Assembly (NCBI GenBank): GCA_964448135.1
Contig: CAYUVH010000035.1
Location: forward strand, 1 to 23,800
Length of the DNA: 23,800 nucleotides
Source of the DNA: CAYUVH01 sp964448135
GTDB taxonomy: Bacteria > Verrucomicrobiota > Verrucomicrobiia > Limisphaerales > UBA8199
Direction of reading: 5' to 3'
Part shown: positions 6,280 through 14,670 of the stretch, piece after piece
How the letters are laid out: every line of letters starts with the position of its first letter
Position numbering within the stretch: the first letter of the stretch is position 1
Translations under genes and position numbers: made by a program
Notes under the pieces: model-generated
The model's database searches: none
What the model was told of the DNA's origin: nothing
The model's input: only the letters and a program-made list of their open reading frames with translations

Positions 6280-8646
6280 TCACTCGGGGGCTTTCAAGGC
6301 GCCCACCAAATCCAACTGATTCAGTTTGCGCAGGACAAATAGAGCAGACAAGGCTGAGGCCACCACGACCACGGTTACAGCAAAGGCATAATTGCTTACG
6401 GTCAGGACGGCGGGGAGGCGGACGGTTTCGGTATTCACAGCGCGGATGATGGCGCGGGCGAAGCCGGTGCCCAAGAGCAGGCCGAAGGGCACGGCCATCA
6501 TGGCGAGCAGCACCAACTCCGTGATGAGCACCGTGCCCACTTCACGACGAGAGAAGCCGACGACCCGCAGCGTGGCCAGTTCGCGGGCCCGCTCGGCCAG
6601 TGAAATGCGCGCGTTGTTATAGACGACGCCGAAAGCCACGACAATCGCGAACACCAGGTAGATCTTTTGAATCAGGCCGATGCTCGCGGCCGTGGTGTTG
6701 CGAAAATTCTCGCGCAACGATTCCTTCACCGCGACCCAGCTTACGCGGGGGATGTCTTTCAGCGCACGCAGGAATTCCCCCCAGTGCGCCTGATCCACTT
6801 TGATGCTCGCGCCGGTCATGATGTTGCCCTCGTCCATCAAGCGGTTGAGGCTGTTGATGTCCATGTAGGCGGTGAGCCCGGTGAAGTCTCCGGCAAGGCC
6901 TACGAGATGCACCTTGCCGACGGTGCGCTTGCCTTCGAGCGATTCCACGAGCAATTCGTCGCCCAGTCGGGCGCCCAGCACTTCGGCCAGTTTCTGCGAC
7001 ACATACATGCCTTCCGGAGGCAACGCGACGAGGTGATCGTTTGAATCCAGCACGCGGTTGTGCAGGCCGTTGGGCGGCAGCCCTTGAATGCCCACCTGCC
7101 GGCGCTCGGAGCCAAAACTCACACGCGCAAATGCCTGGCGAAAAGGCTCCACGCGCAGCACACCCGGAAGCTGCTGCAATTGATACTTCACGCGGTCACT
7201 GGACGGTTCGACCAAGCCCACGCCGATGTCCTGGCGCTGAATGATGTCCCATTGATAATCCAGCACGCGCCCCACGCTGTCGCGGAAACCATTCGGGACG
7301 ATGAGAATTCCCGTGGCCAGCGACAGACCGGCGACCGTAAACAGCGCCTGGGTGGGCTTGCGTTCGAGATTGCGCACGGCGATGCGGAACGTGTGCGACA
7401 GGTAACGCGCGATGCCGGTGCGCTCCACGAACGCAGGACGGAAATTTGCGGGCGGCTCCGGCCGCATGGCCTCGGCCGGGGGCAATTTGGCCGCACGGCG
7501 CACCGAGCCAATCACGCCCGCCGTCGCCGCGAGCGCACACACCAGCAAGGCCAGCGGAAACGCCGCGTGCTCCGGATGAAACGTCAGCGAGGGAAACCGG
7601 AAGAAATTGTGATAGAGAGTGACGAGGCGGTGGCCGATGATGACACCACCAATGGCGCCAAAGACGGTTCCGCCCGCGACCATGACAAAAGCGAACTTGA
7701 GGTAGTGGAGGACGATCTGGCGGTTGGTGTAGCCAAACGCCTTGAGAATCGCGATTTGTTCGCGCTGCAAATTCAACAACCGGGCCAGCACCGCATTCGT
7801 CATGAAGGCGGCGACGCTGAGAAACACCACGGGGAAGCCAATCGAGATGGTGGCGAGGACGCGGATTTCGTCCGAGACGCGAATGTGCGAGGGATGATCC
7901 ATGCGGCCATACGCGCCGCGGCCACCGTAGGGAGTCATCAGACGATCCAACTCGGCGATCACGGATTTCTCCGACGCGCCAGGTGCGAGCGTGAGCACGA
8001 GGTAATTGAACGCGCCATCGAGGTCGAACGCGCTGGCGAGTTGCTTGTAGGGCATCCAAAACGTGCCGTAGGTGCGATTGTCCGGCAGTGCGGCACCGGG
8101 GCGCGATTCGAAGATGAACTCGGGCGAAAGCACGATGCCGGCTATGCGGAACACCTGGCGACGGCCGTTGAGCAGCATCGCGATGGATTGCCCAGGCTGC
8201 AGATTATTCGCGTTGGCGAATGCTTCACCCACCAGGATTTCGTCCCGCCGGCCAGCGTCAAGCCAACGCCCCGCGCGCAGGAACAGCCGGTTCAATTCGG
8301 GCGTGCCGAAGTCCGGCAGCGAGCGCACCGTGCCGCTCGCGGGCTCGTCGACACCCGGTAGATCGAGCGTCACCAAAACGGAGATGCCGGACTGCACCGT
8401 CGCGACACCGGACATTTCACGGACACGGTCCACGACGCTGTTCGGCGCGCGTTTGAGATGGGCAAAGAGTTCGGCGAAGTGGTTCGACTCGTAATATTCG
8501 CGCCGCGTCGTGTCGAGAGAATGAATCAGGCTGCGGGCCATGATCATCATCGCCAGACCGCAGCCCATGACCAGCGACACCGCGAGCGCCTGGCCTTTGA
8601 GCCGGTTCAGGTCCCGCAGCAACTTGCGATCGAGTCCGGAGATCAT
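6280..8646 (-). CDS. ABC transporter permease with two FtsX-like domains
   Basis: The start ATG (8646-8644) overlaps the last base of the ATPase stop (TAATG), indicating translational coupling. The longer open frame reaching 8865 only reads through the ATPase gene in another phase. The product has 788 residues. Residues 19-41 form the first membrane helix, followed by a periplasmic domain (about 45-260). The first FtsX block covers about 262-385, with QIAILKAFGYTNRQI. A second helix near 432-450 leads to another periplasmic domain (about 460-655). The second FtsX block (about 660-775) has RELATLRVVGFSRREV. This duplicated arrangement is typical of MacB/LolE-like mechanotransmission permeases in which one polypeptide supplies the work of two. 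Such systems move hydrophobic or peptide-like substrates or do periplasmic work. The adjacent adaptor favours export. Confidence 0.92.
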   Translation of the reverse strand: MISGLDRKLLRDLNRLKGQALAVSLVMGCGLAMMIMARSLIHSLDTTRREYYESNHFAELFAHLKRAPNSVVDRVREMSGVATVQSGISVLVTLDLPGVDEPASGTVRSLPDFGTPELNRLFLRAGRWLDAGRRDEILVGEAFANANNLQPGQSIAMLLNGRRQVFRIAGIVLSPEFIFESRPGAALPDNRTYGTFWMPYKQLASAFDLDGAFNYLVLTLAPGASEKSVIAELDRLMTPYGGRGAYGRMDHPSHIRVSDEIRVLATISIGFPVVFLSVAAFMTNAVLARLLNLQREQIAILKAFGYTNRQIVLHYLKFAFVMVAGGTVFGAIGGVIIGHRLVTLYHNFFRFPSLTFHPEHAAFPLALLVCALAATAGVIGSVRRAAKLPPAEAMRPEPPANFRPAFVERTGIARYLSHTFRIAVRNLERKPTQALFTVAGLSLATGILIVPNGFRDSVGRVLDYQWDIIQRQDIGVGLVEPSSDRVKYQLQQLPGVLRVEPFRQAFARVSFGSERRQVGIQGLPPNGLHNRVLDSNDHLVALPPEGMYVSQKLAEVLGARLGDELLVESLEGKRTVGKVHLVGLAGDFTGLTAYMDINSLNRLMDEGNIMTGASIKVDQAHWGEFLRALKDIPRVSWVAVKESLRENFRNTTAASIGLIQKIYLVFAIVVAFGVVYNNARISLAERARELATLRVVGFSRREVGTVLITELVLLAMMAVPFGLLLGTGFARAIIRAVNTETVRLPAVLTVSNYAFAVTVVVVASALSALFVLRKLNQLDLVGALKAPE

Positions 8647-9386
8647 TACCAGCGCAGGGAGGAAGCGGGCGCCCGCTTCGTGTTTGAATGAACATGATGG
8701 ACGTGACCGTCCGAGAAATGCACCACGCGATCCGCCATGTCGGCCATGATGGCATTGTGCGTGATGATGACGGTGAGCGTTCCCAGGTCGCGATTCACAC
8801 GCTCGATCGCTTCCAACACAACGATGCCCGTGCGCACATCCAGGGCGCCCGTGGGCTCGTCGCACAGCAAGACTTCAGGGCGTTTGGCGATGGCGCGCGC
8901 GATGGCCACGCGCTGCTGTTCGCCGCCGGACAACTGCGCGGGAAAGTGGTCCAGCCGCGCGCCGAGATTGACCATTTCCAACGCGGCTTCCGCCGGCATG
9001 GGATCGCGCGCGATTTCCGTGATGAGGGCGACATTCTCCCGCGCGGTGAGGCTGGGGATCAAATTGTAGAATTGGAAAACGAACCCAATGGTATCGCGGC
9101 GATACTGCGTCATTTCCGCTTCGGTCATCGCCGTGAGATCCTGGTCGCGATAGCGGAGCTCGCCCGCGGTCGGGACATCGAGCCCGCCGAGATTATTGAG
9201 GAGAGTGGTTTTGCCGCTGCCGGAAGGCCCAAGCAGCACGACCAGTTCGCCGGGATACAGATCGAGGTCCACTCCCGAAAGCGCCCGCACCTCGGCCTCG
9301 CCCATGCCGTAGACTTTCGTCAACCCGCGCACGTGAAACACTGGCGTGCGACCATTGGGGGGAGGTGAAGTATCGGCGTGTTGCAC
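8646..9386 (-). CDS. ABC transporter ATP-binding subunit (MacB/LolD type)
   Basis: The 246-residue protein carries all nucleotide-binding motifs: Walker A GPSGSGKTT (53-61), Q-loop Gln105 in FVFQFYNL, signature LSGGEQQR (152-159), Walker B VLLCDEPTG (172-180) and the H-loop His210 in IITHN. The set is typical of the MacB/LolD branch that works with FtsX-like permeases. The start is GTG 9386; a second GTG at codon 16 would also keep the whole fold. Its stop shares one base with the permease start. It is the first gene of the operon. A TTGACA lies at 9426-9421 on this strand, but no good -10 hexamer follows at 16-18 bp, so the promoter is not fixed. Confidence 0.93.
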   Translation of the reverse strand: MQHADTSPPPNGRTPVFHVRGLTKVYGMGEAEVRALSGVDLDLYPGELVVLLGPSGSGKTTLLNNLGGLDVPTAGELRYRDQDLTAMTEAEMTQYRRDTIGFVFQFYNLIPSLTARENVALITEIARDPMPAEAALEMVNLGARLDHFPAQLSGGEQQRVAIARAIAKRPEVLLCDEPTGALDVRTGIVVLEAIERVNRDLGTLTVIITHNAIMADMADRVVHFSDGHVHHVHSNTKRAPASSLRW

Positions 9387-9433
9387 AAGTCGGGAGTGAG
9401 TGTGCCCGGGGCTGGGGGAGTGTCAATGAGGGG

Positions 9434-9633
9434 AATGACGAAGCACGAGCGAAATGACGAAGCATCCCGCTTGGCGGGATCGAATGACGAAAGAATGACA
9501 AATGACCGAAGCGCGAAAGTGCGCCTTTCGCGATTCGAGTGCCGTGTGTCCTAAGGGTACCCCGCGATTTGAGAACGTTTCAGATTTCGTCATTTGGGCT
9601 TCTTTCGTCATTCGGTATTCGTGCTTCGTCATT
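9434..9633. repeat. AATGACGAA-motif inverted-repeat array
   Basis: AATGACGAA occurs on the plus strand at 9434, 9453 and 9483, with a degenerate copy near 9500. The inverse TTCGTCATT(T) occurs at about 9586, 9604 and 9625. The ends form a 15-bp perfect inverted repeat (9434-9448, AATGACGAAGCACGA, against 9619-9633), 170 bp apart. Inside lie two further hairpins: 9464-9470/9474-9480 (ATCCCGC/GCGGGAT, loop TTG) and 9512-9519/9525-9532 (CGCGAAAG/CTTTCGCG). No coding frame is evident. The region is just upstream of the exporter ATPase gene and may be a non-autonomous mobile or dispersed repeat. Confidence 0.7.
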
Positions 9634-9966
9634 TGTGTTGGCACCTCGGCGCAAGCAAAATAATGTCGTGGGTCGAAACTTTTCTGCTTGAGAACGCGCG
9701 CAACCCGGGCGAGTTTTCCAGCGTTAGAAGTTCTTTGGTAAGCGATGCGACAGGGTCAGCGCCGTTCGCGGCCAATTATTTTCCCTGCCTATGCTCGTGA
9801 TTAGAAGCAAAGTCCTTGAACCGTAGTTAGTAGTTAGGGGATTGTAGTTGCGGTTGTGGCCGACATGCCTTTATTGGAAGTCGAAAGCAGCCCTGCGGGT
9901 CCCATCTGTTTCTAGAAGAAGTTCAAAGGAACTGTTATACACGGCACTGGCGGGGTTTTTCTTTTT
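9634..9966. other. Gene-free stretch before the rarA cluster
   Basis: No frame here looks protein-like. A small tandem TAGTTAG repeat lies near 9826-9838. TTATAC near 9934 could be a -10 hexamer on the plus strand, but no fitting -35 hexamer is visible. The stretch ends in the terminator-like hairpin at 9967. Confidence 0.45.
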
Positions 9967-10013
9967 AGGCCCGGAGTTCCACCCCACTGCGAGCGGGGCG
10001 GAACTCCGGGCCT
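9967..10013. terminator. Terminator-like long hairpin, T-rich on both sides
   Basis: Arms 9967-9980 and 10000-10013 pair perfectly (AGGCCCGGAGTTCC / GGAACTCCGGGCCT). After one A-C mismatch, CCCC pairs with GGGG (9982-9985/9995-9998) around a nine-base loop. TTTTGTTTTC follows on the plus strand, and the upstream CTTTTTCTTTTT-type tract reads as A-rich on the plus strand's complement, so the stem is flanked by U-rich or A-rich sequence either way. The form fits an intrinsic terminator on the plus strand. It stands 68 bp before rarA, with no recognised gene ending into it. Confidence 0.6.
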
Positions 10014-10081
10014 TTTGTTTTCACCTGATCGCCGTTCACTTTTTTTTCGTCATCCGTCCCGGGTGAGTTTATTCTGAGCAT

Positions 10082-11455
10082 ATGGCGCGAGACGACCTGT
10101 TTACCGAAGCCGATGCTCCGGCTCCCGAATCGGCCGCTCCTCCCTCGCGCGCGCCGCTCGCCGCCCGCATGCGCCCGCGCACGCTGGACGAATACGCCGG
10201 GCAATCCCACATCCTCGGCCCCGGTCTGCTGCTCCGCCGCGCGATTGAGGCTGACCGGATTCAGTCGTTGATTTTTTACGGCCCGCCGGGTGTTGGCAAA
10301 ACTTCGCTGGCCCAGATCATCGCCCGCCAGACCAAGAGCAAATTTGAGCGGCTGAGCGGCGTGGAATCCAACGTCGCAGACATGCGCCGGGTGCTGGCCT
10401 CGGCGGCCAATCGGCTGGAGAACACCGGCCATCCCACGATTCTTTTCATAGACGAAATCCATCGCTTCAACAAAGCCCAGCAGGACGTTCTGCTTCCTGA
10501 CGTCGAAGCCGGCGTGGTGAAGCTCATCGGCGCCACCACCCACAATCCATTTTTCTTCGTCAATTCGCCGCTCGTCTCCCGCTCGCAAATCTTTGAGCTG
10601 CGCGCCCTGTCGGAAGAGGAAATCTACTCGCTCCTTCAACGCGCGTTGATCGACGCCGAACGCGGGCTCGGCTACATGAAGATTCAGGCCGATGAAGTGG
10701 CTCTGCGCCACCTGGCCAAGCTGTCCGATGGCGACGCGCGCAAAGCATTGAACGCGCTTGAAATTGCCGCACTCACCACGCAACCGGAATCGGATGGCGT
10801 CGTGCGCATCACGTTGTCCGCCGCCGAACAAAGCATCCAGAAAAAGGCGGTGGTCTATGACGACGAAGATGCGCATTACGACACGATTTCCGCGTTCATC
10901 AAATCCATGCGCGGCAGCGATCCGGATGCGGCGCTATACTGGCTCGCAAAAATGATCCACGCGGGCGAAGACCCGCGTTTCATTGCGCGGCGAATCGTGA
11001 TTCACGCGGCGGAAGATGTGGGGCTTGCCGATCCAATGGCGTTGGTACTGGCGTCGGCGGCGTTTCAGGCGGCGGAATTCATTGGCTGGCCGGAGGCGCG
11101 CATTCCGCTGGCGGAGGCGACGATTTACATTGCGACCGCGCACAAGAGCAACAGCACCGTGGTCGCCATTGATGCCGCGATGAAGGACGTCGAATCCGGC
11201 CGCACGCTGCCGGTGCCGGAGCATTTGCGCGATTCACATTATCCCGGCGCCAAGCGGCTGGGGCACGGGAAGGGCTACCAGTACGCGCACGATTTCCCGG
11301 GACACCACGTGGCGCAGGATTACCTGGGCGAAGCGCGGCGGTATTACGAGCCGACGGAACAGGGTGTGGAGCGGAAGATCAAGGATCGCCTTGCCCAATG
11401 GCGCGCGGCCATGGAAGCCGCGGCCCGGAACAAACCGCCCGCCGAATCCTCGTAG
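10082..11455 (+). CDS. rarA: Replication-associated recombination protein A (RarA/MgsA AAA+ ATPase)
   Basis: The 457-residue protein matches RarA/MgsA over its full length. RarA is a DNA-dependent AAA+ ATPase related to clamp loaders that acts at stalled replication forks. Visible are RPRTLDEYAGQSHILGPG (31-48), Walker A GPPGVGKTS (67-75), Walker B ILFIDEIHRFNK (120-131), sensor 1 GATTHNP (150-156), the arginine-containing NSPLVSRSQIF, then a C-terminal part with AALYWLAKMIHAGEDPRFIARR. It ends with the characteristic KGYQYAHDFPGHHVAQDYL (PHDYPG-type) motif. A Pro/Ala-rich extension of about 30 residues precedes the conserved part. The next gene begins one base after its stop. The terminator-like hairpin just upstream might attenuate transcription. 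Confidence 0.96.
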   Translation: MARDDLFTEADAPAPESAAPPSRAPLAARMRPRTLDEYAGQSHILGPGLLLRRAIEADRIQSLIFYGPPGVGKTSLAQIIARQTKSKFERLSGVESNVADMRRVLASAANRLENTGHPTILFIDEIHRFNKAQQDVLLPDVEAGVVKLIGATTHNPFFFVNSPLVSRSQIFELRALSEEEIYSLLQRALIDAERGLGYMKIQADEVALRHLAKLSDGDARKALNALEIAALTTQPESDGVVRITLSAAEQSIQKKAVVYDDEDAHYDTISAFIKSMRGSDPDAALYWLAKMIHAGEDPRFIARRIVIHAAEDVGLADPMALVLASAAFQAAEFIGWPEARIPLAEATIYIATAHKSNSTVVAIDAAMKDVESGRTLPVPEHLRDSHYPGAKRLGHGKGYQYAHDFPGHHVAQDYLGEARRYYEPTEQGVERKIKDRLAQWRAAMEAAARNKPPAESS

Positions 11456-11456
11456 C

Positions 11457-12035
11457 ATGCCCGAATCCCCTTTTGAGGCGAAACGCGCGTTCCGCGCCCG
11501 GATGCGGGAGCAGCTTCGGACGCTGCATGATCCCGAACGCGACGCCCTTTCTTCCCAGGCTTGCTCGCTGCTGACGCGCCAGCCCGCGTGGGAAAACGCG
11601 CGGACCGTCATGCTCTACGCTCCCATGCGCGACGAGTTGGACCTGTGGCCGCTGCTCCAGGCGGCGTTGCTCGACGACAAGGTGGTGGCCCTGCCGCGCT
11701 TCGATCCGCTCACCGGACATTACGGAGCCGGGCAGGTGAAAATACCCGACGAAGACGTGCATTCCGGCCAGTTTGGCATACGCGAACCCCTGCCCCGCTG
11801 TGCCGCGGTCGAACTGAATAAACTGGACTTTTTGGTGGTTCCTGGTGTAGCTTTCGATGCGCATGGCCGCCGGCTGGGTCGAGGTAAAGGATTCTATGAC
11901 CGGATATTGGCGGCCGCGCGTGGCTTGGCGTGCGGAGCAGCATTCGATTTTCAAATCGTCGCCGAACTGCCGACCGAGTCCCATGACGCAGCAGTGAATT
12001 GCATCTTGACCCCGACGCGCTGGCTCGGACTTTGA
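11457..12035 (+). CDS. fau: 5-formyltetrahydrofolate cyclo-ligase
   Basis: The 192-residue enzyme converts 5-formyltetrahydrofolate to 5,10-methenyltetrahydrofolate with ATP, salvaging a stored folate form in the cytoplasm. The start ATG 11457 is one base past the rarA stop, and this start aligns the usual N-terminal basic helix (FEAKRAFRARMREQL). Family motifs are VMLYAPMRDELDLWPLL (51-67), VALPRFDP (77-84) and the nucleotide/substrate site DFLVVPGVAFDAHGRRLGRG with KGFYDR (124-149). The C-terminus holds the expected E-LP-E-HD segment (AELPTESHDAAV) before the final strand. Length is normal for the family. It is the middle gene of the rarA-rny cluster, 19 bp before rny, so co-transcription is very likely. 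Confidence 0.93.
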   Translation: MPESPFEAKRAFRARMREQLRTLHDPERDALSSQACSLLTRQPAWENARTVMLYAPMRDELDLWPLLQAALLDDKVVALPRFDPLTGHYGAGQVKIPDEDVHSGQFGIREPLPRCAAVELNKLDFLVVPGVAFDAHGRRLGRGKGFYDRILAAARGLACGAAFDFQIVAELPTESHDAAVNCILTPTRWLGL

Positions 12036-12054
12036 CCCGCGCGCGGTATTTGGA

Positions 12055-13617
12055 ATGACGTTGTTCGTCAAAGTTCTCGAAAATGCGGCTTTGTTGATCG
12101 CGGGTGCGGTCATTTGCTACCTGCTGTTGTGGTGGAAAAACCGCAATTTCCGGAGGCTGCAGGCTTTGGAGGCCGAGTCCGTCGTCGGCCAAGCCAAAAG
12201 CGAGGCTGAGCTCGTCCTGCGCAACGCCCAACTCCGCGCCAGCGAGGAGACCCTCCGCCAGCAGAAGGAAGCCGAGCAATCCGCCGTTGCCCGCCGCACC
12301 GAGCGCGCCGAATTGGAGCGCCGCCTCGCCGATCGCGAGGGCCTGATCAATTCCCAACTGCAGCGCATCCTGGACGCCGAGCAAAAGCTGGCCCAGCAAC
12401 AGGCCGCCCTATCCAAACGCCAGACCGAGCTGGAGAGCCGCGATTGCGCTCTGAATGAAGAGCGCCGCCAGTTGCGCGAGCAGGCGCAGAAGATTGCCGG
12501 TCTTTCCCTGGAGGAAGCCCGCGCCGAATGCCTGAAGCGCGTCGAGGCCGAAGCCTCCCGCGAAGCCGCCGAGCTCTCCCGGCGCATCCTCGACACCACC
12601 CGCGCCAAGGCCGAGGACAAGGCCCGGCAGATCCTCAGCGTGGTCATCCAGCGCTACGCGGGCGAACACACCTTCGAAAACACCACCGCCACCGTCGCTC
12701 TCAACGGCGACGACCTCAAAGGCCGCATAATTGGCCGTGAAGGCCGCAACATCCGCGCCTTTGAAGCGGCGACGGGTGTGACGGTTCTGATCGATGACAC
12801 GCCCGGTGCCGTGTTGCTTTCCGGCTTCGACCCGGTGCGCCGCGAAGTGGCCCGTGAGGCCATGCAAAGGCTCATTCTCGACGGTCGCATCCATCCCACC
12901 CGGATCGAGGAAATCGTGACCAAGGTGAATGGCGAGATGGAGCAGACCATCATGCAGCTCGGCGAAACCGCCGTGGCGAAGACCGGCCTGCCGCCGCTAC
13001 ACCCGGAAATCACCAAGCTCCTGGGCCGCCTCCGTTTCCGCCATAGCTACTCGCAAAACCTGCTCGATCATTCGGTCGAGGTCGCACAATTGATGGGCCT
13101 GCTTGCCGCCGAACTCGGCGTTGACGTCCAAAGCGCCAAGCGGGCCGGCCTCCTGCACGACATCGGCAAGGGGTTGCATCATCAAGCTGAAGGACCGCAC
13201 GCGATCGTCGGAGCCAATTTCATCAAGCGCTACGGCGAAAGTGAAGTGGTCGTCAATGGCGTCGCCTCGCACCATAATGATGTTCCACCGGAAGGCCCGA
13301 TGGGAATTCTCGTGAGCGCTGCGGATGCCATCAGCGCCTCGCGCCCGGGCGCCCGCTCGGAGAATATGACGACTTACCTTCAGCGCGTGGAAGACTTGGA
13401 GAAGATTGCTTCCGAATTCAGCGGGGTCGAAAAAGCCTTTGCCCTGCAAGCCGGCCGCGAGTTGCGCGTTTTTGTCCAGCCGGACCAGATCAACGACGAG
13501 GAAGCTTATAATCTCGCGCGAAACATCGCCGCCAAGATCCAAAACGGGCTGCAATACCCGGGACAAATCAAGATCACCGTGATTCGAGAGACACGGTGCA
13601 TCGAAGTGGCGAAGTAG
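12055..13617 (+). CDS. rny: Ribonuclease Y
   Basis: The 520-residue protein is a membrane-anchored endoribonuclease that starts mRNA decay. Domains in order: one N-terminal transmembrane helix (about 9-27), a long charged coiled coil (about 30-200), a KH RNA-binding domain with GRIIGREGRNIRAFE (223-237), and an HD metal-dependent hydrolase domain. Its metal ligands include His330 in RFRHSYSQN, the HDIGKG motif (368-373), His406-His407 in ASHHNDVPP and Asp424 in SAADAIS. The C-terminal domain ends with YPGQIKITVIRETR. Length is as usual for the family. The coiled coil is Gln/Glu/Arg-rich. It is the last gene of the plus-strand cluster and faces the lipoprotein gene across 86 bp without an obvious terminator. 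Confidence 0.97.
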   Translation: MTLFVKVLENAALLIAGAVICYLLLWWKNRNFRRLQALEAESVVGQAKSEAELVLRNAQLRASEETLRQQKEAEQSAVARRTERAELERRLADREGLINSQLQRILDAEQKLAQQQAALSKRQTELESRDCALNEERRQLREQAQKIAGLSLEEARAECLKRVEAEASREAAELSRRILDTTRAKAEDKARQILSVVIQRYAGEHTFENTTATVALNGDDLKGRIIGREGRNIRAFEAATGVTVLIDDTPGAVLLSGFDPVRREVAREAMQRLILDGRIHPTRIEEIVTKVNGEMEQTIMQLGETAVAKTGLPPLHPEITKLLGRLRFRHSYSQNLLDHSVEVAQLMGLLAAELGVDVQSAKRAGLLHDIGKGLHHQAEGPHAIVGANFIKRYGESEVVVNGVASHHNDVPPEGPMGILVSAADAISASRPGARSENMTTYLQRVEDLEKIASEFSGVEKAFALQAGRELRVFVQPDQINDEEAYNLARNIAAKIQNGLQYPGQIKITVIRETRCIEVAK

Positions 13618-13703
13618 TTGGAACGTTGAGGCGACTTCCCAACCCTGCTCCGCGATCAACTCGGGAGCTCAACACCGGACCGGCTGAAGCCCGGACTCCA
13701 AGT

Positions 13704-13877
13704 CTAGCGTCCCTCGGTGAGGGAACTCGGCATGCCGTTCTCCCAGCTTTGCGGCGAGTTCCACGGACGAGCGGAGGCGTTTTCCGGATCCTCGGTGGCG
13801 CAGCCGCTCAGGCCGATGGCCATGGCGGAGAGAAGCAGGAGCAGGCAGAGTCGGATTTGAATAGACTTCGATTTCAT
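13704..13877 (-). CDS. Small lipoprotein, 57 residues
   Basis: ATG 13877 starts a 58-codon frame including its TAG stop. The start overlaps the stop of the upstream coiled-coil gene as ATGA, so the two are translationally coupled. The sequence has a basic N-terminus (MKSKSIQIR), a hydrophobic core (LCLLLLLSAMAIG) and a lipobox LSGC with the lipidated Cys at 26. Only 31 residues remain after it, rich in Pro, Trp and Ser (RPWNSPQSWENGMPSS), ending LTEGR. The mature peptide is therefore a short tail tethered to a membrane. I recall small lipoproteins with RPWN-P-SWE and TEGR-like ends in other Verrucomicrobia; their role is not known to me. Asp is not at +2 (the residue is Ala), which favours the outer membrane by the usual rule. 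Confidence 0.85.
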   Translation of the reverse strand: MKSKSIQIRLCLLLLLSAMAIGLSGCATEDPENASARPWNSPQSWENGMPSSLTEGR

Positions 13878-14638
13878 GAAGCCGGATGTGCAGGGATGAC
13901 CAGGTCGCCTTCCAGGACGTCACTCAATTGCCAGCCCTGAACGACGTTGGCGACGCAGCGATCCTTCTGGACGCTGGTCACTTTGACCTTGGCAACAAGC
14001 TTGCCGTCACGATTGACGAGAAATTCACCGTAATCCAACACGCCCTGGTCCGAGCCCACATTGAGGACCACGAAATTCCACTTCGGATCAGCGACGAGCA
14101 CCTTGCCCTTGATGGACGCCGGCAGCGCAACCGGGGCGTCGGGCGTGCGATAGTGCAGGAGTTCATTTTCCAGGCGCGCCACGTTTTTGAAGAGAATCTT
14201 GTTTTCGTCCTCGGTGGCGTTCATGCGGTCTTCCAAGCCCTTGTAGGATTTGTTGATCGCCACGATCTGTTCGGGCTTCAGGCCGGTGCTCTTGTAGGCG
14301 GAGAGTTCCTGCTGGGCGGAGTCGCGCTCAGTCTTGGTCTTGGCCAGCTCGTCGGTCAGTTTGTCCGCGCGCTTTTGCTGGGCCGTGGCTTCAGCGACGG
14401 CCTTATCGCGCTCCTCGGTCGTGGTGGCGAGGGTCGCTTCGGTCTGCTTCAACTTTGCGGCCGTTTTGTCCCATTCCGCCTTGTTATGATCGCGGTCTTT
14501 CTCAGCGGTCGCCAGCTTCTGCTGGGTGTCCTTCAACTCGGTTTGGAGGGTGACAATCTTCTCTTTGACCTTTACGAAATTCAGAACTCCCACCGCGATT
14601 CCCGCGAGGATAGCGACAATAAGACAAATTCTTAACAT
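13874..14638 (-). CDS. Membrane-anchored coiled-coil protein with C-terminal beta domain
   Basis: The 254-residue product starts at ATG 14638. An N-terminal membrane segment (about 3-20, ICLIVAILAGIAVGVLNF) is followed by a long Lys/Glu/Thr-rich coiled coil (about 24-115) and a second short helical part (about 130-163, with LEDRMNATEDENKILFKNV). From about 175 on there is a compact beta domain: IKGKVLVADPKWNFVVLNVG, GVLDYGEFLVNRDGKLVAKVKV and DRCVANVVQGWQLSDVLEGD. This C-terminal part resembles the small beta-barrel seen at the ends of some secreted and flagellar accessory proteins, in which a G-x-x-x-G-x-x-F/L-x-V-x-R pattern recurs. Function is unknown. A candidate promoter and a dyad lie upstream, and the coupled small lipoprotein follows, suggesting a cell-envelope role. 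Confidence 0.85.
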   Translation of the reverse strand: MLRICLIVAILAGIAVGVLNFVKVKEKIVTLQTELKDTQQKLATAEKDRDHNKAEWDKTAAKLKQTEATLATTTEERDKAVAEATAQQKRADKLTDELAKTKTERDSAQQELSAYKSTGLKPEQIVAINKSYKGLEDRMNATEDENKILFKNVARLENELLHYRTPDAPVALPASIKGKVLVADPKWNFVVLNVGSDQGVLDYGEFLVNRDGKLVAKVKVTSVQKDRCVANVVQGWQLSDVLEGDLVIPAHPAS

Positions 14639-14670
14639 GGCAGCGCTTAAATTGTTGGACTGTCTGCGAA

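Noticed and set aside
7060..8361. 433-codon plus-strand frame
   Set aside because: It is antisense to the well-supported FtsX-like permease and is Arg/His-rich without domains; long antisense frames are expected at this GC content.
8647..8865. N-terminal extension of the permease frame
   Set aside because: The added residues are His/Arg-rich read-through of the ATPase gene; the ATG at 8646 overlapping the ATPase stop is the natural start.
9434..9633. CRISPR array
   Set aside because: The AATGACGAA copies are short, irregularly spaced and in both orientations, and no cas gene is near.
9848..10066. 72-codon plus-strand frame reaching into the rarA leader
   Set aside because: It reads through the terminator-like hairpin and T-runs; its hydrophobic Phe stretches come from those runs.
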